Origin: Ferrimonas sp. YFM
Lineage (GTDB): Bacteria; Pseudomonadota; Gammaproteobacteria; Enterobacterales; Shewanellaceae
DNA: 64,000 nucleotides
Assembly: GCF_030296015.1 (NCBI RefSeq)
Contig: NZ_AP027368.1
Location: 248,001 to 312,000 of the forward strand
Reading direction: 5' to 3'
Of the stretch, positions 15,698 to 26,385 are shown one piece after another; within the stretch, counting starts at the first letter, position 1; each line of letters opens with the position of its first letter. The notes beneath the pieces were generated by a model. It was not told the DNA's origin and made no database searches. It was given only the letters and a program-made list of their open reading frames with translations. A program made the position numbers and the translations under genes.

Positions 15698-15718
15698 TAC
15701 CCGGGTCGCGCCCGGGTA
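15698..15718 (+). repeat. Hairpin between fusA and tuf
   Basis: TACCCGGG and CCCGGGTA flank a five-base loop in the short fusA-tuf gap. There is no T run after it, so it is more likely an mRNA processing or stability element than a terminator. Confidence 0.5.
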
Positions 15719-15744
15719 CTTATGTAAATTGAAAGGAACACGAC

Positions 15745-16929
15745 GTGTCTAAAGAAAAATTTGAACGTTCAAAACCGCACGTTAACGTTGGTACTATCGG
15801 CCACGTTGACCACGGTAAAACCACTCTGACCGCTGCTATCACCAACGTACTGGCTAAAGTATACGGTGGTGAAGCCAAGGACTTCGCTTCCATCGATAAC
15901 GCTCCTGAAGAGCGTGAGCGTGGTATCACCATCTCTACCTCTCACGTAGAGTACGATACTCCTACCCGTCACTACGCCCACGTAGACTGCCCCGGACACG
16001 CTGACTACGTTAAGAACATGATCACCGGTGCTGCCCAGATGGACGGCGCGATCCTGGTAGTAGCTGCCACCGACGGCCCAATGCCTCAGACCCGTGAGCA
16101 CATCCTGCTGTCTCGTCAGGTAGGCGTACCTTTCATCATCGTATTCATGAACAAGTGCGACATGGTTGACGATGAAGAGCTGCTGGAACTGGTAGAGATG
16201 GAAGTTCGTGAACTGCTGTCTGAGTACGAATTCCCTGGCGACGACCTGCCTGTAATTCAGGGTTCCGCTCTGAAAGCTCTGGAAGGCGAAGAAGAGTGGG
16301 AGAAGAAGATCATCGAGCTGGCTGAAGCCCTGGATTCCTACATCCCAGAGCCTGAGCGTGCCATCGACGGTGACTTCATTCTGCCTATCGAAGACGTATT
16401 CTCCATCTCCGGCCGTGGTACCGTAGTTACCGGTCGTGTAGAGCGCGGCATCATCACCGTAGGTGACGAAGTAGAGATCGTGGGCATCAAAGAAACCACC
16501 AAGACTACCTGTACTGGTGTTGAGATGTTCCGCAAGCTGCTGGACGAAGGCCGTGCCGGTGAGAACTGTGGTGTTCTGCTGCGTGGTACCAAGCGTGACG
16601 AAGTACAGCGTGGTCAGGTACTGGCTAAGCCTGGTTCCATCACTCCTCACACCAAGTTCGAGTCTGAGGTATACGTACTGTCCAAAGATGAAGGTGGTCG
16701 TCACACCCCATTCTTCAAAGGCTACCGTCCTCAGTTCTACTTCCGTACTACTGACGTAACCGGTACCATTGAGCTGCCAGAAGGCGTTGAGATGGTAATG
16801 CCTGGTGACAACATCAAGATGGTTGTTACCCTGATCTGCCCAATCGCGATGGACGACGGCCTGCGCTTCGCTATCCGTGAAGGTGGCCGCACCGTTGGTG
16901 CTGGTGTTGTAGCTAAGATCATCGAGTAA
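15745..16929 (+). CDS. tuf: Elongation factor Tu (second copy, complete)
   Basis: This complete EF-Tu has 394 residues and a GTG start behind AAAGGAA. The GTP-binding motifs GHVDHGKT (19-26), DCPGHADY and NKCDMVD are intact. It closes the str operon, so it corresponds to tufA. Its last 82 codons differ from the partial copy at 1-246 by one base (16921, ATC Ile against GTC Val), which indicates gene conversion between the two copies. Confidence 0.99.
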   Translation: MSKEKFERSKPHVNVGTIGHVDHGKTTLTAAITNVLAKVYGGEAKDFASIDNAPEERERGITISTSHVEYDTPTRHYAHVDCPGHADYVKNMITGAAQMDGAILVVAATDGPMPQTREHILLSRQVGVPFIIVFMNKCDMVDDEELLELVEMEVRELLSEYEFPGDDLPVIQGSALKALEGEEEWEKKIIELAEALDSYIPEPERAIDGDFILPIEDVFSISGRGTVVTGRVERGIITVGDEVEIVGIKETTKTTCTGVEMFRKLLDEGRAGENCGVLLRGTKRDEVQRGQVLAKPGSITPHTKFESEVYVLSKDEGGRHTPFFKGYRPQFYFRTTDVTGTIELPEGVEMVMPGDNIKMVVTLICPIAMDDGLRFAIREGGRTVGAGVVAKIIE

Positions 16930-16947
16930 TCGATATCTCGCTATGAT

Positions 16948-16974
16948 AAAAGGGCGCCCTGGGCGCCCTTTTTT
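16948..16974 (+). terminator. Terminator of the str operon
   Basis: A GC-rich hairpin with A and T flanks and six T residues follows the tuf stop by 18 bases. The first 32 bases after the sense codons are identical to those after the other tuf gene. Confidence 0.92.
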
Positions 16975-17024
16975 GTGGCTGGCGAATGGGGCCGGCCACC
17001 GTGGGGAGAAGATCTCGGAAAAGC

Positions 17025-17052
17025 TTGCAATGCGGCGAAACCCGAGTATAAT
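17025..17052 (+). promoter_or_regulatory. Promoter of the S10 operon
   Basis: TTGCAA (17025-17030) and a perfect TATAAT (17047-17052) are 16 bases apart. They lie after the str terminator and about 185 bases upstream of rpsJ. Confidence 0.75.
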
Positions 17053-17059
17053 CCCTCCG

Positions 17060-17548
<489 letters not shown>

Positions 17549-17576
17549 TCCCAGTTTCGGAATAGAGGTTAGATAG

Positions 17577-18215
17577 ATGGCAATCGGTCTTGTAGGTCGT
17601 AAAGTTGGTATGACTCGCATCTTCGCTGAAGATGGCGCGTCTATCCCAGTTACCGTTATCGAAGTAGAACCGAACCGCGTAACTCAGATTAAGACTCTGG
17701 AAAGCGATGGCTACGCAGCCCTGCAGATCACTGTAGGCGCTAAGAAAGCCAACCGCGTTACCAAACCTGAAGCAGGTCACTTTGCTAAAGCCGGTGTAGA
17801 AGCTGGTCGTGGTCTGTTCGAGTTCCGTCTGGGCGAAGGTGAAGGCGAAGGCATCGAAATCGGTGCTGAGCTGAAAGTTGATACTTTCGAAAACGGCCAA
17901 ATCGTAGACGTTACTGGTCGCTCCAAGGGTAAAGGTTTCCAAGGCGCTGTTAAGCGTTGGAACTTCCGCACCCAGGACATGACCCACGGTAACTCCCTGA
18001 GCCACCGTGCTCCTGGTTCTATCGGTCAGAACCAGAGCCCCGGTAAGGTGTTCAAGGGCAAGAAGATGGCTGGTCACATGGGTGACGAGCGCGTAACTAC
18101 CCAGAATCTGGAAGTAGTTCGCGTTGACGCCGAGCGCAACCTGCTCCTGATCAAGGGTGCAGTACCTGGCGCCAACGGCGGTAACGTTATCGTTAAACCC
18201 GCCGTTAAAGCGTAA
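17577..18215 (+). CDS. rplC: Large ribosomal subunit protein L3
   Basis: L3 is an early assembly protein whose long loop reaches the peptidyl transferase centre. The protein has 212 residues (E. coli 209). The loop segment [20 protein letters not shown] contains the glutamine that PrmB methylates in E. coli. It lies 28 bases after rpsJ. Confidence 0.98.
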   Translation: MAIGLVGRKVGMTRIFAEDGASIPVTVIEVEPNRVTQIKTLESDGYAALQITVGAKKANRVTKPEAGHFAKAGVEAGRGLFEFRLGEGEGEGIEIGAELKVDTFENGQIVDVTGRSKGKGFQGAVKRWNFRTQDMTHGNSLSHRAPGSIGQNQSPGKVFKGKKMAGHMGDERVTTQNLEVVRVDAERNLLLIKGAVPGANGGNVIVKPAVKA

Positions 18216-18232
18216 CGTCTGAGGAGATAGTA

Positions 18233-18838
18233 ATGGAATTGGTAATGAAAGACGCGCAGAGCGCTCTTGAAGTTTCCGAAACTACCTTCGGACGTGAGTT
18301 CAATGAAGCTCTGGTACACCAGGTGGTGACTGCTTACGCAGCCAACGCCCGTCAAGGTACCGTGTCTCAGAAGACCCGCGCTGAAGTAGCTGGCACTGGC
18401 AAAAAGCCATGGCGCCAGAAAGGTACTGGCCGTGCTCGTGCCGGTACCGTTAAGAGCCCAATCTGGCGCTCCGGTGGTGTAGCTTTCGCAGCTAAGCCAC
18501 AAGATCACTCTCAGAAAGTGAACAAGAAGATGTACCGCGCCGCTCTGCAGAGCATTCTGTCCGAGCTGGTACGTCAAGAACGTCTGATTGTGGTTGAGAA
18601 GTTTGGTGTTGAAGCCCCTAAAACCAAGGAGCTGGTAGCCAAGCTGAAAGAGCTGTCTGTTGATGACGTGCTGATCGTAACTGGCGAAGTAGACGAGAAC
18701 CTGTTCCTCGCTTCTCGCAACCTGTACAAGGTTGACGCCCGTGACGTTGCTGGCATCGACCCAGTTAGCCTGATTGCATTCGACAAGGTGCTGATGACTG
18801 CTGATGCAGTTAAGCAGATTGAGGAGATGCTGGCATGA
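18233..18838 (+). CDS. rplD: Large ribosomal subunit protein L4
   Basis: L4 lines the exit tunnel with its extended loop and in E. coli is the autogenous repressor of the S10 operon. The 201 residues begin [20 protein letters not shown], with the tunnel loop [20 protein letters not shown] near the middle. Its stop overlaps the rplW start codon by four bases, so the two are translationally coupled. Confidence 0.98.
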   Translation: MELVMKDAQSALEVSETTFGREFNEALVHQVVTAYAANARQGTVSQKTRAEVAGTGKKPWRQKGTGRARAGTVKSPIWRSGGVAFAAKPQDHSQKVNKKMYRAALQSILSELVRQERLIVVEKFGVEAPKTKELVAKLKELSVDDVLIVTGEVDENLFLASRNLYKVDARDVAGIDPVSLIAFDKVLMTADAVKQIEEMLA

Positions 18839-19137
18839 TCCGTGAAGAACGTTTGCTGAAAGTGCTGCGTGCTCCGCACATCTCTGAAAAGAGCACCATG
18901 GCTGCTGAACTGAACAACACTATCGTGTTCAAGGTTGCCACTGATGCCACTAAGGCTGAAGTGAAAGCGGCTGTTGAAAAGCTGTTCGAAGTTGAAGTCA
19001 CCGGCGTTCGCACTGTGAACGTTAAAGGCAAGACTAAGCGTACCGGCGCCCGTTTCGGCCGTCGTTCCGACTGGAAGAAAGCGTACGTTACTCTGGCCGA
19101 AGGTTCTGACATCGACTTCGTCGGCGGCGCAGAATAA
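18835..19137 (+). CDS. rplW: Large ribosomal subunit protein L23
   Basis: L23 sits at the tunnel exit and docks trigger factor and the signal recognition particle. The 100-residue protein begins [20 protein letters not shown] and carries the basic loop [20 protein letters not shown]. The ATG overlaps the rplD stop (ATGA). Confidence 0.98.
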   Translation: MIREERLLKVLRAPHISEKSTMAAELNNTIVFKVATDATKAEVKAAVEKLFEVEVTGVRTVNVKGKTKRTGARFGRRSDWKKAYVTLAEGSDIDFVGGAE

Positions 19138-19155
19138 GGACGAGGAGTTAAATAG

Positions 19156-19980
19156 ATGGCTATTGTAAAATGTAAGCCTACCTCCGCGGGCCGTCGCCAC
19201 GTCGTTAAGGTAGTAAACAAGGACCTGCACAAGGGTAAGCCCTTCGCAGCCCTGTTGGACAAAAAGTCCAAGTCCGGCGGTCGTAACAACGCTGGTCGCA
19301 TTACTACCCGTCACATCGGTGGTGGTCACAAGCAGCACTACCGTATCGTTGACTTCAAGCGCAATAAAGATGGCATCCCTGCCACTGTAGAGCGCCTGGA
19401 ATACGATCCAAACCGCAGCGCTAACATCGCTCTGGTTCTGTACGCTGACGGTGAGCGTCGCTACATCCTGGCTCCTAAGGGCCTGCAGGCTGGCGACAAG
19501 ATCATGTCCGGTCTGGAAGCTGACATCAAAGTGGGTAACACGCTGCCTATGCGTTCTATCCCTGTCGGTTCCACCGTACACAACGTAGAAATGAAGCCTG
19601 GTAAAGGCGGTCAGATTGCCCGCTCCGCCGGTGCCTACGTTCAGATCGTTGCTCGTGACGGTGCCTACGTAACCGTACGTCTGCGTTCCGGCGAAATGCG
19701 TAAGCTGCCTGCCGATGGCCGCGCTACCCTGGGTGAAGTTGGCAATGCTGAGCATATGCTGCGTTCTCTGGGTAAAGCCGGTGCAAGCCGCTGGCGTGGT
19801 GTTCGTCCTACCGTTCGTGGTGTTGCCATGAACCCGGTTGATCACCCACACGGTGGTGGTGAAGGTCGTACCTCTGGTGGCCGTCACCCCGTTACTCCAT
19901 GGGGTGTTCCAACCAAAGGTAAGAAGACCCGCAGCAACAAGCGTACCGACAAGTACATCGTACGTCGTCGTACCAAGTAA
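19156..19980 (+). CDS. rplB: Large ribosomal subunit protein L2
   Basis: L2 is needed for subunit association and peptidyl transferase activity. At 274 residues it is close to the E. coli length (273). The conserved histidine loop [13 protein letters not shown] is intact near residue 225, and the basic tail ends RRRTK. Confidence 0.99.
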   Translation: MAIVKCKPTSAGRRHVVKVVNKDLHKGKPFAALLDKKSKSGGRNNAGRITTRHIGGGHKQHYRIVDFKRNKDGIPATVERLEYDPNRSANIALVLYADGERRYILAPKGLQAGDKIMSGLEADIKVGNTLPMRSIPVGSTVHNVEMKPGKGGQIARSAGAYVQIVARDGAYVTVRLRSGEMRKLPADGRATLGEVGNAEHMLRSLGKAGASRWRGVRPTVRGVAMNPVDHPHGGGEGRTSGGRHPVTPWGVPTKGKKTRSNKRTDKYIVRRRTK

Positions 19981-19989
19981 CTTTATTGA

Positions 19990-20280
<291 letters not shown>

Positions 20281-20290
20281 GGGGTAGATG

Positions 20291-20623
20291 ATGGAAGTTT
20301 TAGCTAAACACCGCTTCGCCCGCACTTCTCCTCAGAAGGCGCGCCTGGTAGCTGATCAAATCCGTGGTCTTCCGGTAGATCGCGCTCTGGAAATTCTGAC
20401 CTACAGCCCTAAGAAAGCGGCCGTACTGGTTAAGAAGGTTCTGGAGTCTGCCATTGCCAACGCGGAGCACAACGAAGGTCTGGACATCGACGACCTGAAA
20501 GTTGCTAAAGTCTTCGTTGACGAAGGCCCGACCATGAAGCGCATCATGCCTCGCGCCAAGGGTCGTGCTGACCGCATCCTGAAACGTTCCAGCCACATCT
20601 CTGTGGTTGTGGCTGACAAGTAA
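20291..20623 (+). CDS. rplV: Large ribosomal subunit protein L22
   Basis: L22 has a long beta-hairpin lining the exit tunnel. Two adjacent ATG codons are possible (20288 and 20291). The second lies six bases from the GGGG ribosome-binding site and gives 110 residues, the E. coli length, beginning [20 protein letters not shown]. The hairpin [20 protein letters not shown] is intact near the C terminus. Confidence 0.97.
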   Translation: MEVLAKHRFARTSPQKARLVADQIRGLPVDRALEILTYSPKKAAVLVKKVLESAIANAEHNEGLDIDDLKVAKVFVDEGPTMKRIMPRAKGRADRILKRSSHISVVVADK

Positions 20624-20633
20624 GGGGACTGCA

Positions 20634-21320
20634 ATGGGACAGAAAGTTCATCCTAATGGTATCCGCCTGGGTATTACCAAGCCTTGGAATTCTACCTGGT
20701 ACGCGGATAAGAAAGAGTTTGCCGGTAACCTGCTGGGCGATCACGAAGTACGCGAGTTCCTGAAAAAGGAACTGAAGAGTGCTTCTGTGTCCAAGATTAC
20801 TATTGAGCGTCCTGCCAAGAGCATCCGTGTGACCATTCACACCGCTCGTCCAGGCGTTGTAATCGGCAAGAAAGGTGAAGATGTTGAAAAACTGCGTAAG
20901 AAGGTAGCCAAGCTGGCTGGCGTTCCTGCTCAAATCAACATCTCTGAAGTTCGTAAACCAGAGCTGGACGCTCAACTGGTAGGTGACTCCGTTGCCTCTC
21001 AGCTGGAGCGTCGCGTTATGTTCCGTCGCGCTATGAAGCGTGCCGTACAAAACGCCATGCGTCTGGGTGCCAAAGGCATCAAGATCGAGGTTTCTGGTCG
21101 TCTGGGTGGCGCTGAGATCGCACGTACCGAATGGTACCGTGAAGGTCGTGTGCCTCTGCATACTTTGCGTGCTGACATCGACTACGCTACTTCCTCTGCT
21201 CACACCACTTACGGTGTAATCGGTATCAAAGTTTGGATCTTCAAAGGTGAAGTTCTGGGCGGTATGCCGGTTGAGCAGGAGCAGCCTAAGCCGGCGAAGC
21301 GCAAAGGTCGTGGTAAGTAA
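20634..21320 (+). CDS. rpsC: Small ribosomal subunit protein S3
   Basis: S3 lies at the mRNA entry channel and takes part in helicase activity. The start at 20634, after AAGGGG, gives 228 residues beginning [20 protein letters not shown]; an upstream GTG at 20607 would overlap rplV. The KH-type loop [17 protein letters not shown] is visible, and the tail is basic. Confidence 0.98.
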   Translation: MGQKVHPNGIRLGITKPWNSTWYADKKEFAGNLLGDHEVREFLKKELKSASVSKITIERPAKSIRVTIHTARPGVVIGKKGEDVEKLRKKVAKLAGVPAQINISEVRKPELDAQLVGDSVASQLERRVMFRRAMKRAVQNAMRLGAKGIKIEVSGRLGGAEIARTEWYREGRVPLHTLRADIDYATSSAHTTYGVIGIKVWIFKGEVLGGMPVEQEQPKPAKRKGRGK

Positions 21321-21331
21321 GGGGAACCGAG

Positions 21332-21745
21332 ATGCTGCAACCGAAACGTACCAAGTTCCGTAAGGTTCACAAAGGTCGTAACCGTGGTATGGCTACCACT
21401 GGTGATAAGGTTAGCTTCGGTTCCTACGGACTGAAAGCTACCACTCGTGGCCGTATCACTGCTCGCCAGATTGAAGCGGCCCGTCGTGCTATGACCCGTC
21501 ACATTAAGCGTCAAGGTAAAATCTGGATCCGTGTGTTCCCAGACAAGCCTATCACTGAAAAGCCGCTTGAAGTGCGTATGGGTAAAGGTAAAGGTAACGT
21601 TGAATACTGGGTAGCCCAGATTCAGCCTGGCCGTGTACTGTATGAGATGGAAGGCGTAGCCGAAGATTTGGCTCGCGAAGCCTTCGCTCTGGCTGCTGCT
21701 AAGCTGCCTGTACAGACCACCTTTGTAACTCGGACGGTGATGTAA
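21332..21745 (+). CDS. rplP: Large ribosomal subunit protein L16
   Basis: L16 organises the A-site region of the 50S subunit. The protein is 137 residues and begins [20 protein letters not shown]. The conserved loop [19 protein letters not shown] is present. Its stop overlaps the rpmC start by one base. Confidence 0.98.
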   Translation: MLQPKRTKFRKVHKGRNRGMATTGDKVSFGSYGLKATTRGRITARQIEAARRAMTRHIKRQGKIWIRVFPDKPITEKPLEVRMGKGKGNVEYWVAQIQPGRVLYEMEGVAEDLAREAFALAAAKLPVQTTFVTRTVM

Positions 21746-21936
21746 TGAAAGCTACTGAATTGCGTGAAAAAAGCGTTGAAGAGCTGAACGCGGAGCTGCT
21801 GAGCCTGCTGCGTGAACAGTTCAATCTGCGTATGCAGAACGCGACTGGTCAGCTGAAGCAGACCCACGAGCTGAAGAAGGTACGCCGCAACATCGCGCGC
21901 GTTAAGACCATTCTGACTCAGAAGGCAGGTGCGTAA
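21745..21936 (+). CDS. rpmC: Large ribosomal subunit protein L29
   Basis: L29 is a small two-helix protein beside L23 at the tunnel exit. The 63 residues match E. coli in length and begin [20 protein letters not shown]. One base is shared with each of rplP and rpsQ. Confidence 0.97.
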   Translation: MKATELREKSVEELNAELLSLLREQFNLRMQNATGQLKQTHELKKVRRNIARVKTILTQKAGA

Positions 21937-22187
21937 TGAGCGAGACTATCCGTACTCTTCAAGGTCGTGTCATCAGCGACAAGATGGATAAGTCCATCAC
22001 CGTAGCCATCGAGCGCAAAGTTAAGCACCCGATCTACGGTAAGTATGTAAAGCGTACCACTAAGGTACACGCTCACGATGAGACCAACCAGTGTGGTATC
22101 GGCGACGTGGTAGAAATCCGCGAATGCCGTCCACTGTCTAAGACCAAGTCTTGGATGCTGGTAAACGTCATCGAAAAAGCTCTGTAA
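21936..22187 (+). CDS. rpsQ: Small ribosomal subunit protein S17
   Basis: S17 is an OB-fold protein and a primary 16S rRNA binder. It has 83 residues, with the signature segment [19 protein letters not shown]. It is the last gene of the S10 operon here, since a terminator follows at once. Confidence 0.97.
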   Translation: MSETIRTLQGRVISDKMDKSITVAIERKVKHPIYGKYVKRTTKVHAHDETNQCGIGDVVEIRECRPLSKTKSWMLVNVIEKAL

Positions 22188-22213
22188 AACAGGCTTTTAC
22201 ATACTAGATAAAT

Positions 22214-22250
22214 GGCCGGACCAGGATTTTCCCTGGACCGGCTATTTTTT
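22214..22250 (+). terminator. Terminator of the S10 operon
   Basis: A GGCCGGaCCAGG stem with one internal A-A mismatch pairs across a short loop and is followed by six T residues, 26 bases after rpsQ. It separates the S10 and spc operons. Confidence 0.88.
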
Positions 22251-22251
22251 A

Positions 22252-22282
22252 TTTACCTTTTGGGCCGGAGTGGTGTTATAAT
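22252..22282 (+). promoter_or_regulatory. Promoter of the spc operon
   Basis: A perfect TATAAT (22277-22282) is preceded by TTTACC (22252-22257) or TTACCT one base later, at 18-19 bases. It directly follows the S10 terminator and lies about 70 bases before rplN. Confidence 0.65.
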
Positions 22283-22350
22283 TTCGCGCCTTTTAAAGGT
22301 AGCCAGTGTCCCAATTCGGGACGATTGTTGTAAAACATTCGGAGCACAAA

Positions 22351-22719
22351 ATGATCCAAATGCAATCTGTGCTGGACGTTGCCGATAACTCCGGCGCTCG
22401 CAGCGTGCAGTGTATTAAGGTCTTGGGTGGCTCTCACCGTCGTTACGCCGGTATCGGCGACATCATCAAGGTTTCCGTTAAGGAAGCCATTCCTCGCGGT
22501 AAAGCGAAGAAAGGTGATGTATTCAACGCGGTGGTAGTACGTACCAAGAAGGGCGTTCGTCGTCCTGACGGTTCTGTTATTCGCTTTGACCGCAATGCGG
22601 CTGTACTGCTGAACGCCAGCAACCAGCCGATTGGTACTCGTATCTTCGGCCCTGTGACCCGTGAACTGCGTAATGAGCAGTTTATGAAAATCGTGTCTCT
22701 GGCCCCAGAAGTACTGTAA
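22351..22719 (+). CDS. rplN: Large ribosomal subunit protein L14
   Basis: L14 lies at the subunit interface and binds RsfS. The ATG at 22351, behind CGGAG, gives 122 residues beginning [20 protein letters not shown] (E. coli 123). An in-frame GTG upstream would add 15 unrelated residues and is rejected. It opens the spc operon. Confidence 0.98.
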   Translation: MIQMQSVLDVADNSGARSVQCIKVLGGSHRRYAGIGDIIKVSVKEAIPRGKAKKGDVFNAVVVRTKKGVRRPDGSVIRFDRNAAVLLNASNQPIGTRIFGPVTRELRNEQFMKIVSLAPEVL

Positions 22720-22730
22720 GGAGCTAAGAG

Positions 22731-23042
22731 ATGGCAGCAAAAATCCGTCGCAATGACGAAGTTGTTGTACTAGCCGGTAAGGACAAGGGTAAGCGCGGTA
22801 AGGTTACCCAGATTCTGTCCAACGGCAAAGTAATCGTAGAAGGCGTTAACCTGGTGAAAAAACACCAGAAGCCTAACCCTCACCTGGGTATGGCTGGTGG
22901 CATCGTTGAAAAAGAAGCCGCCATTGACGCATCTAACATCGCGATCTTCAACCCTGCTACCAGCAAGGGCGATCGCGTAGGCTTTAGACTGGAAGACGGC
23001 AAAAAAGTCCGTTTCTTCAAGTCTAATGGTGAACTTGTTTAA
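22731..23042 (+). CDS. rplX: Large ribosomal subunit protein L24
   Basis: L24 starts assembly of the 50S subunit. The KOW motif region [20 protein letters not shown] is near the N terminus of this 103-residue protein. It lies 11 bases after rplN. Confidence 0.98.
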   Translation: MAAKIRRNDEVVVLAGKDKGKRGKVTQILSNGKVIVEGVNLVKKHQKPNPHLGMAGGIVEKEAAIDASNIAIFNPATSKGDRVGFRLEDGKKVRFFKSNGELV

Positions 23043-23058
23043 GTAATTGGAGTAAACG

Positions 23059-23598
23059 ATGGCGAAACTGCATGATTACTACAAAGATACTGTAGTAGCA
23101 GAACTGACCAAACAGTTCGATTACAAAAGTATCATGCAAGTCCCTCGGGTCGAAAAGATCACCCTGAACATGGGTGTTGGTGAAGCCGTGGCTGACAAGA
23201 AGGTACTGGAAGCAGCAGTTGCAGATATGACTGCTATCTCCGGCCAGAAGCCTCTGGTAACCAAAGCTCGCAAGTCTGTTGCTGGCTTCAAGATTCGTGA
23301 GGGCTATCCGATCGGCTGTAAAGTAACCCTGCGCGGCGAGCGTATGTGGGAGTTCCTGGAGCGCCTGATTTCTATCGCTGTTCCACGTGTACGTGACTTC
23401 CGTGGCTTGAACCCCAAGTCTTTCGACGGTCGCGGTAACTACAGCATGGGCGTTCGTGAGCAAATCATCTTCCCAGAGATCGACTACGACAAAGTAGATA
23501 AGATTCGTGGTATGGACATCACCATCACCACTTCTGCGAACTCTGACGAAGAAGGTCGTGCTCTGCTGGCTGCCTTTAACTTCCCATTCCGCAAGTAA
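23059..23598 (+). CDS. rplE: Large ribosomal subunit protein L5
   Basis: L5 binds 5S rRNA and contacts P-site tRNA. At 179 residues it equals the E. coli length, and it ends [20 protein letters not shown] followed by FRK. The 5S gene it serves is at 47133-47250 in this window. Confidence 0.98.
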   Translation: MAKLHDYYKDTVVAELTKQFDYKSIMQVPRVEKITLNMGVGEAVADKKVLEAAVADMTAISGQKPLVTKARKSVAGFKIREGYPIGCKVTLRGERMWEFLERLISIAVPRVRDFRGLNPKSFDGRGNYSMGVREQIIFPEIDYDKVDKIRGMDITITTSANSDEEGRALLAAFNFPFRK

Positions 23599-23609
23599 GG
23601 TGTAGGGTT

Positions 23610-23915
23610 ATGGCTAAAGTATCGATGAAGCAGCGCGAAATTAAGCGCGCTAAGCTGGTTGCTAAGTACGCTGAGAAGCGTGCTGCTCTTAAAGCAATCA
23701 TCAATGACGTCAACTCAACCGATGAACAGCGTTGGGAAGCCGTACTGAAACTGCAACAACTTCCTCGTGACTCCAGTGCAAGTCGTCAGCGTAACCGCTG
23801 TAACATCACTGGTCGTCCGCACGGTGTACTTCGCAAGTTCGGCCTGAGCCGTATCAAACTGCGTGAAGCCGCCATGCGTGGTGAAGTTCCTGGCCTTAAA
23901 AAGGCCTCTTGGTAA
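23610..23915 (+). CDS. rpsN: Small ribosomal subunit protein S14 (zinc-free form)
   Basis: S14 completes the 30S head. The 101-residue length and a single cysteine (in [10 protein letters not shown]) show the long form without the CXXC zinc sites of the short form. It lies 11 bases after rplE. Confidence 0.98.
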   Translation: MAKVSMKQREIKRAKLVAKYAEKRAALKAIINDVNSTDEQRWEAVLKLQQLPRDSSASRQRNRCNITGRPHGVLRKFGLSRIKLREAAMRGEVPGLKKASW

Positions 23916-23935
23916 GCCAACGGGAGTAAGCCAAT

Positions 23936-24328
23936 ATGAGCATGCAAGATCCGATCGCGGATATGCTGACGCGCATCCGTAACGGCCAGGCTGCCAACAA
24001 AGTTGCAGTTAAAATGCCGTCCTCAAAGCTGAAAGTAGCTATCGCCGATGTACTGAAAAAAGAAGGTTACATCGCTGATTTCGCTGTTTCCGGCGACGTT
24101 AAGTCCGAACTGGAAGTTACCCTGAAGTACTTCGAAGGTAAGCCAGTTGTAGAAAAAATCGAGCGAATCAGCCGTCCTGGCCTGCGCATCTACAAGAAAA
24201 AAGATGAGCTTCCAAAGGTTATGGGTGGTCTGGGTGTCGCTATCGTGTCCACTTCTCAAGGCGTGATGACCGACCGTGCTGCCCGTAAACTGGGTATGGG
24301 CGGCGAGATCGTCTGCTACGTGGCATAA
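23936..24328 (+). CDS. rpsH: Small ribosomal subunit protein S8
   Basis: S8 is a primary 16S rRNA binder and, in E. coli, the repressor of the spc operon, acting on the rplE region. The 130 residues begin [20 protein letters not shown]. The C-terminal RNA-binding part has [13 protein letters not shown]. Confidence 0.98.
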   Translation: MSMQDPIADMLTRIRNGQAANKVAVKMPSSKLKVAIADVLKKEGYIADFAVSGDVKSELEVTLKYFEGKPVVEKIERISRPGLRIYKKKDELPKVMGGLGVAIVSTSQGVMTDRAARKLGMGGEIVCYVA

Positions 24329-24339
24329 GGAGAGTAACA

Positions 24340-24873
24340 ATGTCTCGAGTAGCTAAGGCTCCCGTTACTATCCCTGCGGGCGTAGAGGTGACTCTGAACG
24401 GTCAAGAGATCGTTGTTAAAGGTGGCAAGGGTACTCTGACTCGCGTCCTCAACGATGCCGTTGAGATCGTGAAAGAAGAGAACGAAGTTAAGTTCGCTCC
24501 TCGCGAAGGCTTTGCTAAAGCCAACGCGCAGGCAGGTACTGCTCGTGCTCTGGTCAACAACATGGTTGTCGGCGTTAGCGAAGGCTTCACTAAGAAGCTG
24601 CAGCTGAACGGCGTAGGTTACCGTGCTGCCATCAAAGGCAACGCCGTAGCTCTGACCCTGGGCTTTTCTCACCCTGTAGAGCACGCTCTGCCTGAAGGTG
24701 TGAAGGCTGAGTGCCCAAGCCAAACTGAAATCGTTCTTACTGGCGCAGATAAGCAGGCCGTTGGTCAAGTGGCCGCTGACATCCGTGCATACCGTGCTCC
24801 TGAGCCTTACAAAGGCAAGGGTGTTCGTTACGCGGATGAGAACGTGCGTCGTAAAGAAGCCAAGAAGAAGTAA
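24340..24873 (+). CDS. rplF: Large ribosomal subunit protein L6
   Basis: L6 lies near the sarcin-ricin loop at the factor-binding site. At 177 residues it equals the E. coli length. The signature [20 protein letters not shown] is near the C terminus. Confidence 0.98.
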   Translation: MSRVAKAPVTIPAGVEVTLNGQEIVVKGGKGTLTRVLNDAVEIVKEENEVKFAPREGFAKANAQAGTARALVNNMVVGVSEGFTKKLQLNGVGYRAAIKGNAVALTLGFSHPVEHALPEGVKAECPSQTEIVLTGADKQAVGQVAADIRAYRAPEPYKGKGVRYADENVRRKEAKKK

Positions 24874-24882
24874 GGTAACACG

Positions 24883-25233
24883 ATGGACAAGAAAGCAGCT
24901 CGTCTTCGTCGCGCGACTCGCGCACGCAAGCAAATGCAAGAACTGGGCGCGACTCGTCTGGTTGTGCACCGTACTCCACGTCACATTTACGCTCAGGTTA
25001 TCAACGCCGAATCTCAGGTACTGGCTGCGGCCTCTACCACCGAGAAAGCCGTTGCTGCTGATCTGAAGGGCACTGGTAACATCGACGCCGCCAAGCTGGT
25101 AGGTAAGGTGATTGCCGAGCGTGCTCAAGAGAAGGGCGTTAAGAATGTGTCTTTCGACCGCAGCGGATTCAAGTATCACGGCCGTGTTGCTGCACTGGCT
25201 GATGCTGCCCGTGAAGCTGGTCTCCAGTTCTAA
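24883..25233 (+). CDS. rplR: Large ribosomal subunit protein L18
   Basis: L18 binds 5S rRNA together with L5 and L25. The protein has 116 residues (E. coli 117), with a strongly basic N terminus, and ends [20 protein letters not shown] followed by EAGLQF. It lies nine bases after rplF. Confidence 0.98.
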   Translation: MDKKAARLRRATRARKQMQELGATRLVVHRTPRHIYAQVINAESQVLAAASTTEKAVAADLKGTGNIDAAKLVGKVIAERAQEKGVKNVSFDRSGFKYHGRVAALADAAREAGLQF

Positions 25234-25248
25234 GGTTGGGAGTGGAAA

Positions 25249-25749
25249 ATGGCTAATATTGAAAAGCAAGCCGGTGACCTGCAAGAAAAACTGATTGCAG
25301 TAAACCGTGTTTCTAAAGTAGTTAAGGGTGGTCGCATCTTCAGCTTCACCGCTCTGACTGTAGTTGGTGACGGCAACGGCCGCGTTGGCTTTGGTTACGG
25401 TAAGGCTCGTGAAGTGCCTGCCGCTATCCAGAAGGCAATGGAAAAGGCTCGCCGCAACCTGGTTACCGTTCGTCTGCACAACGGCACCCTGCAGCACCCT
25501 GTTAAGGGCCGTCACTCCGGCTCCAAGGTGTACATGCAGCCCGCTTCCGAAGGTACCGGTATCATCGCCGGCGGTGCAATGCGCGCCGTTCTGGAAGTTG
25601 TAGGTGTACATAACGTACTGTCTAAGGCATACGGCTCTACCAACCCGATCAACATCGTTCGTGCAACTATCGACGCTCTGACTTCGATGCACGCTCCTGA
25701 TCAGGTGGCAGCTAAGCGTGGCCTGAGCATCGACGAGATCCTGGGGTAA
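25249..25749 (+). CDS. rpsE: Small ribosomal subunit protein S5
   Basis: S5 acts at the mRNA entry site and in decoding accuracy. The protein has 166 residues. The loop [20 protein letters not shown], where spectinomycin-resistance changes are known in E. coli, appears wild type. The double-stranded RNA-binding fold occupies the N-terminal half. Confidence 0.98.
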   Translation: MANIEKQAGDLQEKLIAVNRVSKVVKGGRIFSFTALTVVGDGNGRVGFGYGKAREVPAAIQKAMEKARRNLVTVRLHNGTLQHPVKGRHSGSKVYMQPASEGTGIIAGGAMRAVLEVVGVHNVLSKAYGSTNPINIVRATIDALTSMHAPDQVAAKRGLSIDEILG

Positions 25750-25755
25750 GCTGAC

Positions 25756-25935
25756 ATGGCTAAAACTATCAAGGTTACTCAGACCAAGAGCTCTATCGGT
25801 CGTCTGCCTAAGCATAAGGCGACTCTGGTAGGCCTGGGTCTGCGCAAAATCGGTCACACCGTTGAGCTGGAAGACACTCCTTCCGTTCGCGGCATGATCA
25901 ACAAGGTTTCCTACATGGTTAAGGTGGAGGGCTAA
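25756..25935 (+). CDS. rpmD: Large ribosomal subunit protein L30
   Basis: This small gene encodes 59 residues, the E. coli length, beginning [20 protein letters not shown] and ending MVKVEG. It fills the gap between rpsE and rplO, with six bases before and one base after it. L30 is a non-essential protein of the 50S subunit. Confidence 0.97.
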   Translation: MAKTIKVTQTKSSIGRLPKHKATLVGLGLRKIGHTVELEDTPSVRGMINKVSYMVKVEG

Positions 25936-25936
25936 G

Positions 25937-26371
25937 ATGCGTCTGAATACTTTGTCTCCAGCCGCTGGTGCTAAGACTTCCGCCAAGCGTGTAGGCCGTG
26001 GTATCGGTTCCGGTCTGGGTAAGACCGGTGGCCGTGGTCACAAGGGTCAAAAGTCCCGTTCCGGCGGTGGCGTACGTCCAGGTTTCGAAGGTGGTCAAAT
26101 GCCTATGAAGCAACGCCTGCCGAAGTTCGGTTTTACCTCCCGCAAGGCGATGGTAACTGCCGAAGTTCGTCTGAGCGAGCTGACTAAGGTTGAAGGCGAC
26201 CTGGTGACTCTGGAAACCCTGAAAGATGCGAACGTTGTTTCTGGCAACATTAAGTTTGCGAAAGTTGTTCTTTCAGGTAAAATCGAGCGCCCTGTGACCA
26301 TCAAAGGTCTTAAAGCGACCAAAGGTGCACGCGAAGCCATTGAGGCTGCGGGCGGCAAGATCGAAGAATAA
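25937..26371 (+). CDS. rplO: Large ribosomal subunit protein L15
   Basis: L15 is a late assembly protein with a long glycine- and arginine-rich N-terminal arm (about 15-55, with [20 protein letters not shown]). It has 144 residues, the E. coli length. It precedes secY, as in most bacteria. Confidence 0.98.
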   Translation: MRLNTLSPAAGAKTSAKRVGRGIGSGLGKTGGRGHKGQKSRSGGGVRPGFEGGQMPMKQRLPKFGFTSRKAMVTAEVRLSELTKVEGDLVTLETLKDANVVSGNIKFAKVVLSGKIERPVTIKGLKATKGAREAIEAAGGKIEE

Positions 26372-26385
26372 CGGGATAGTACAAT

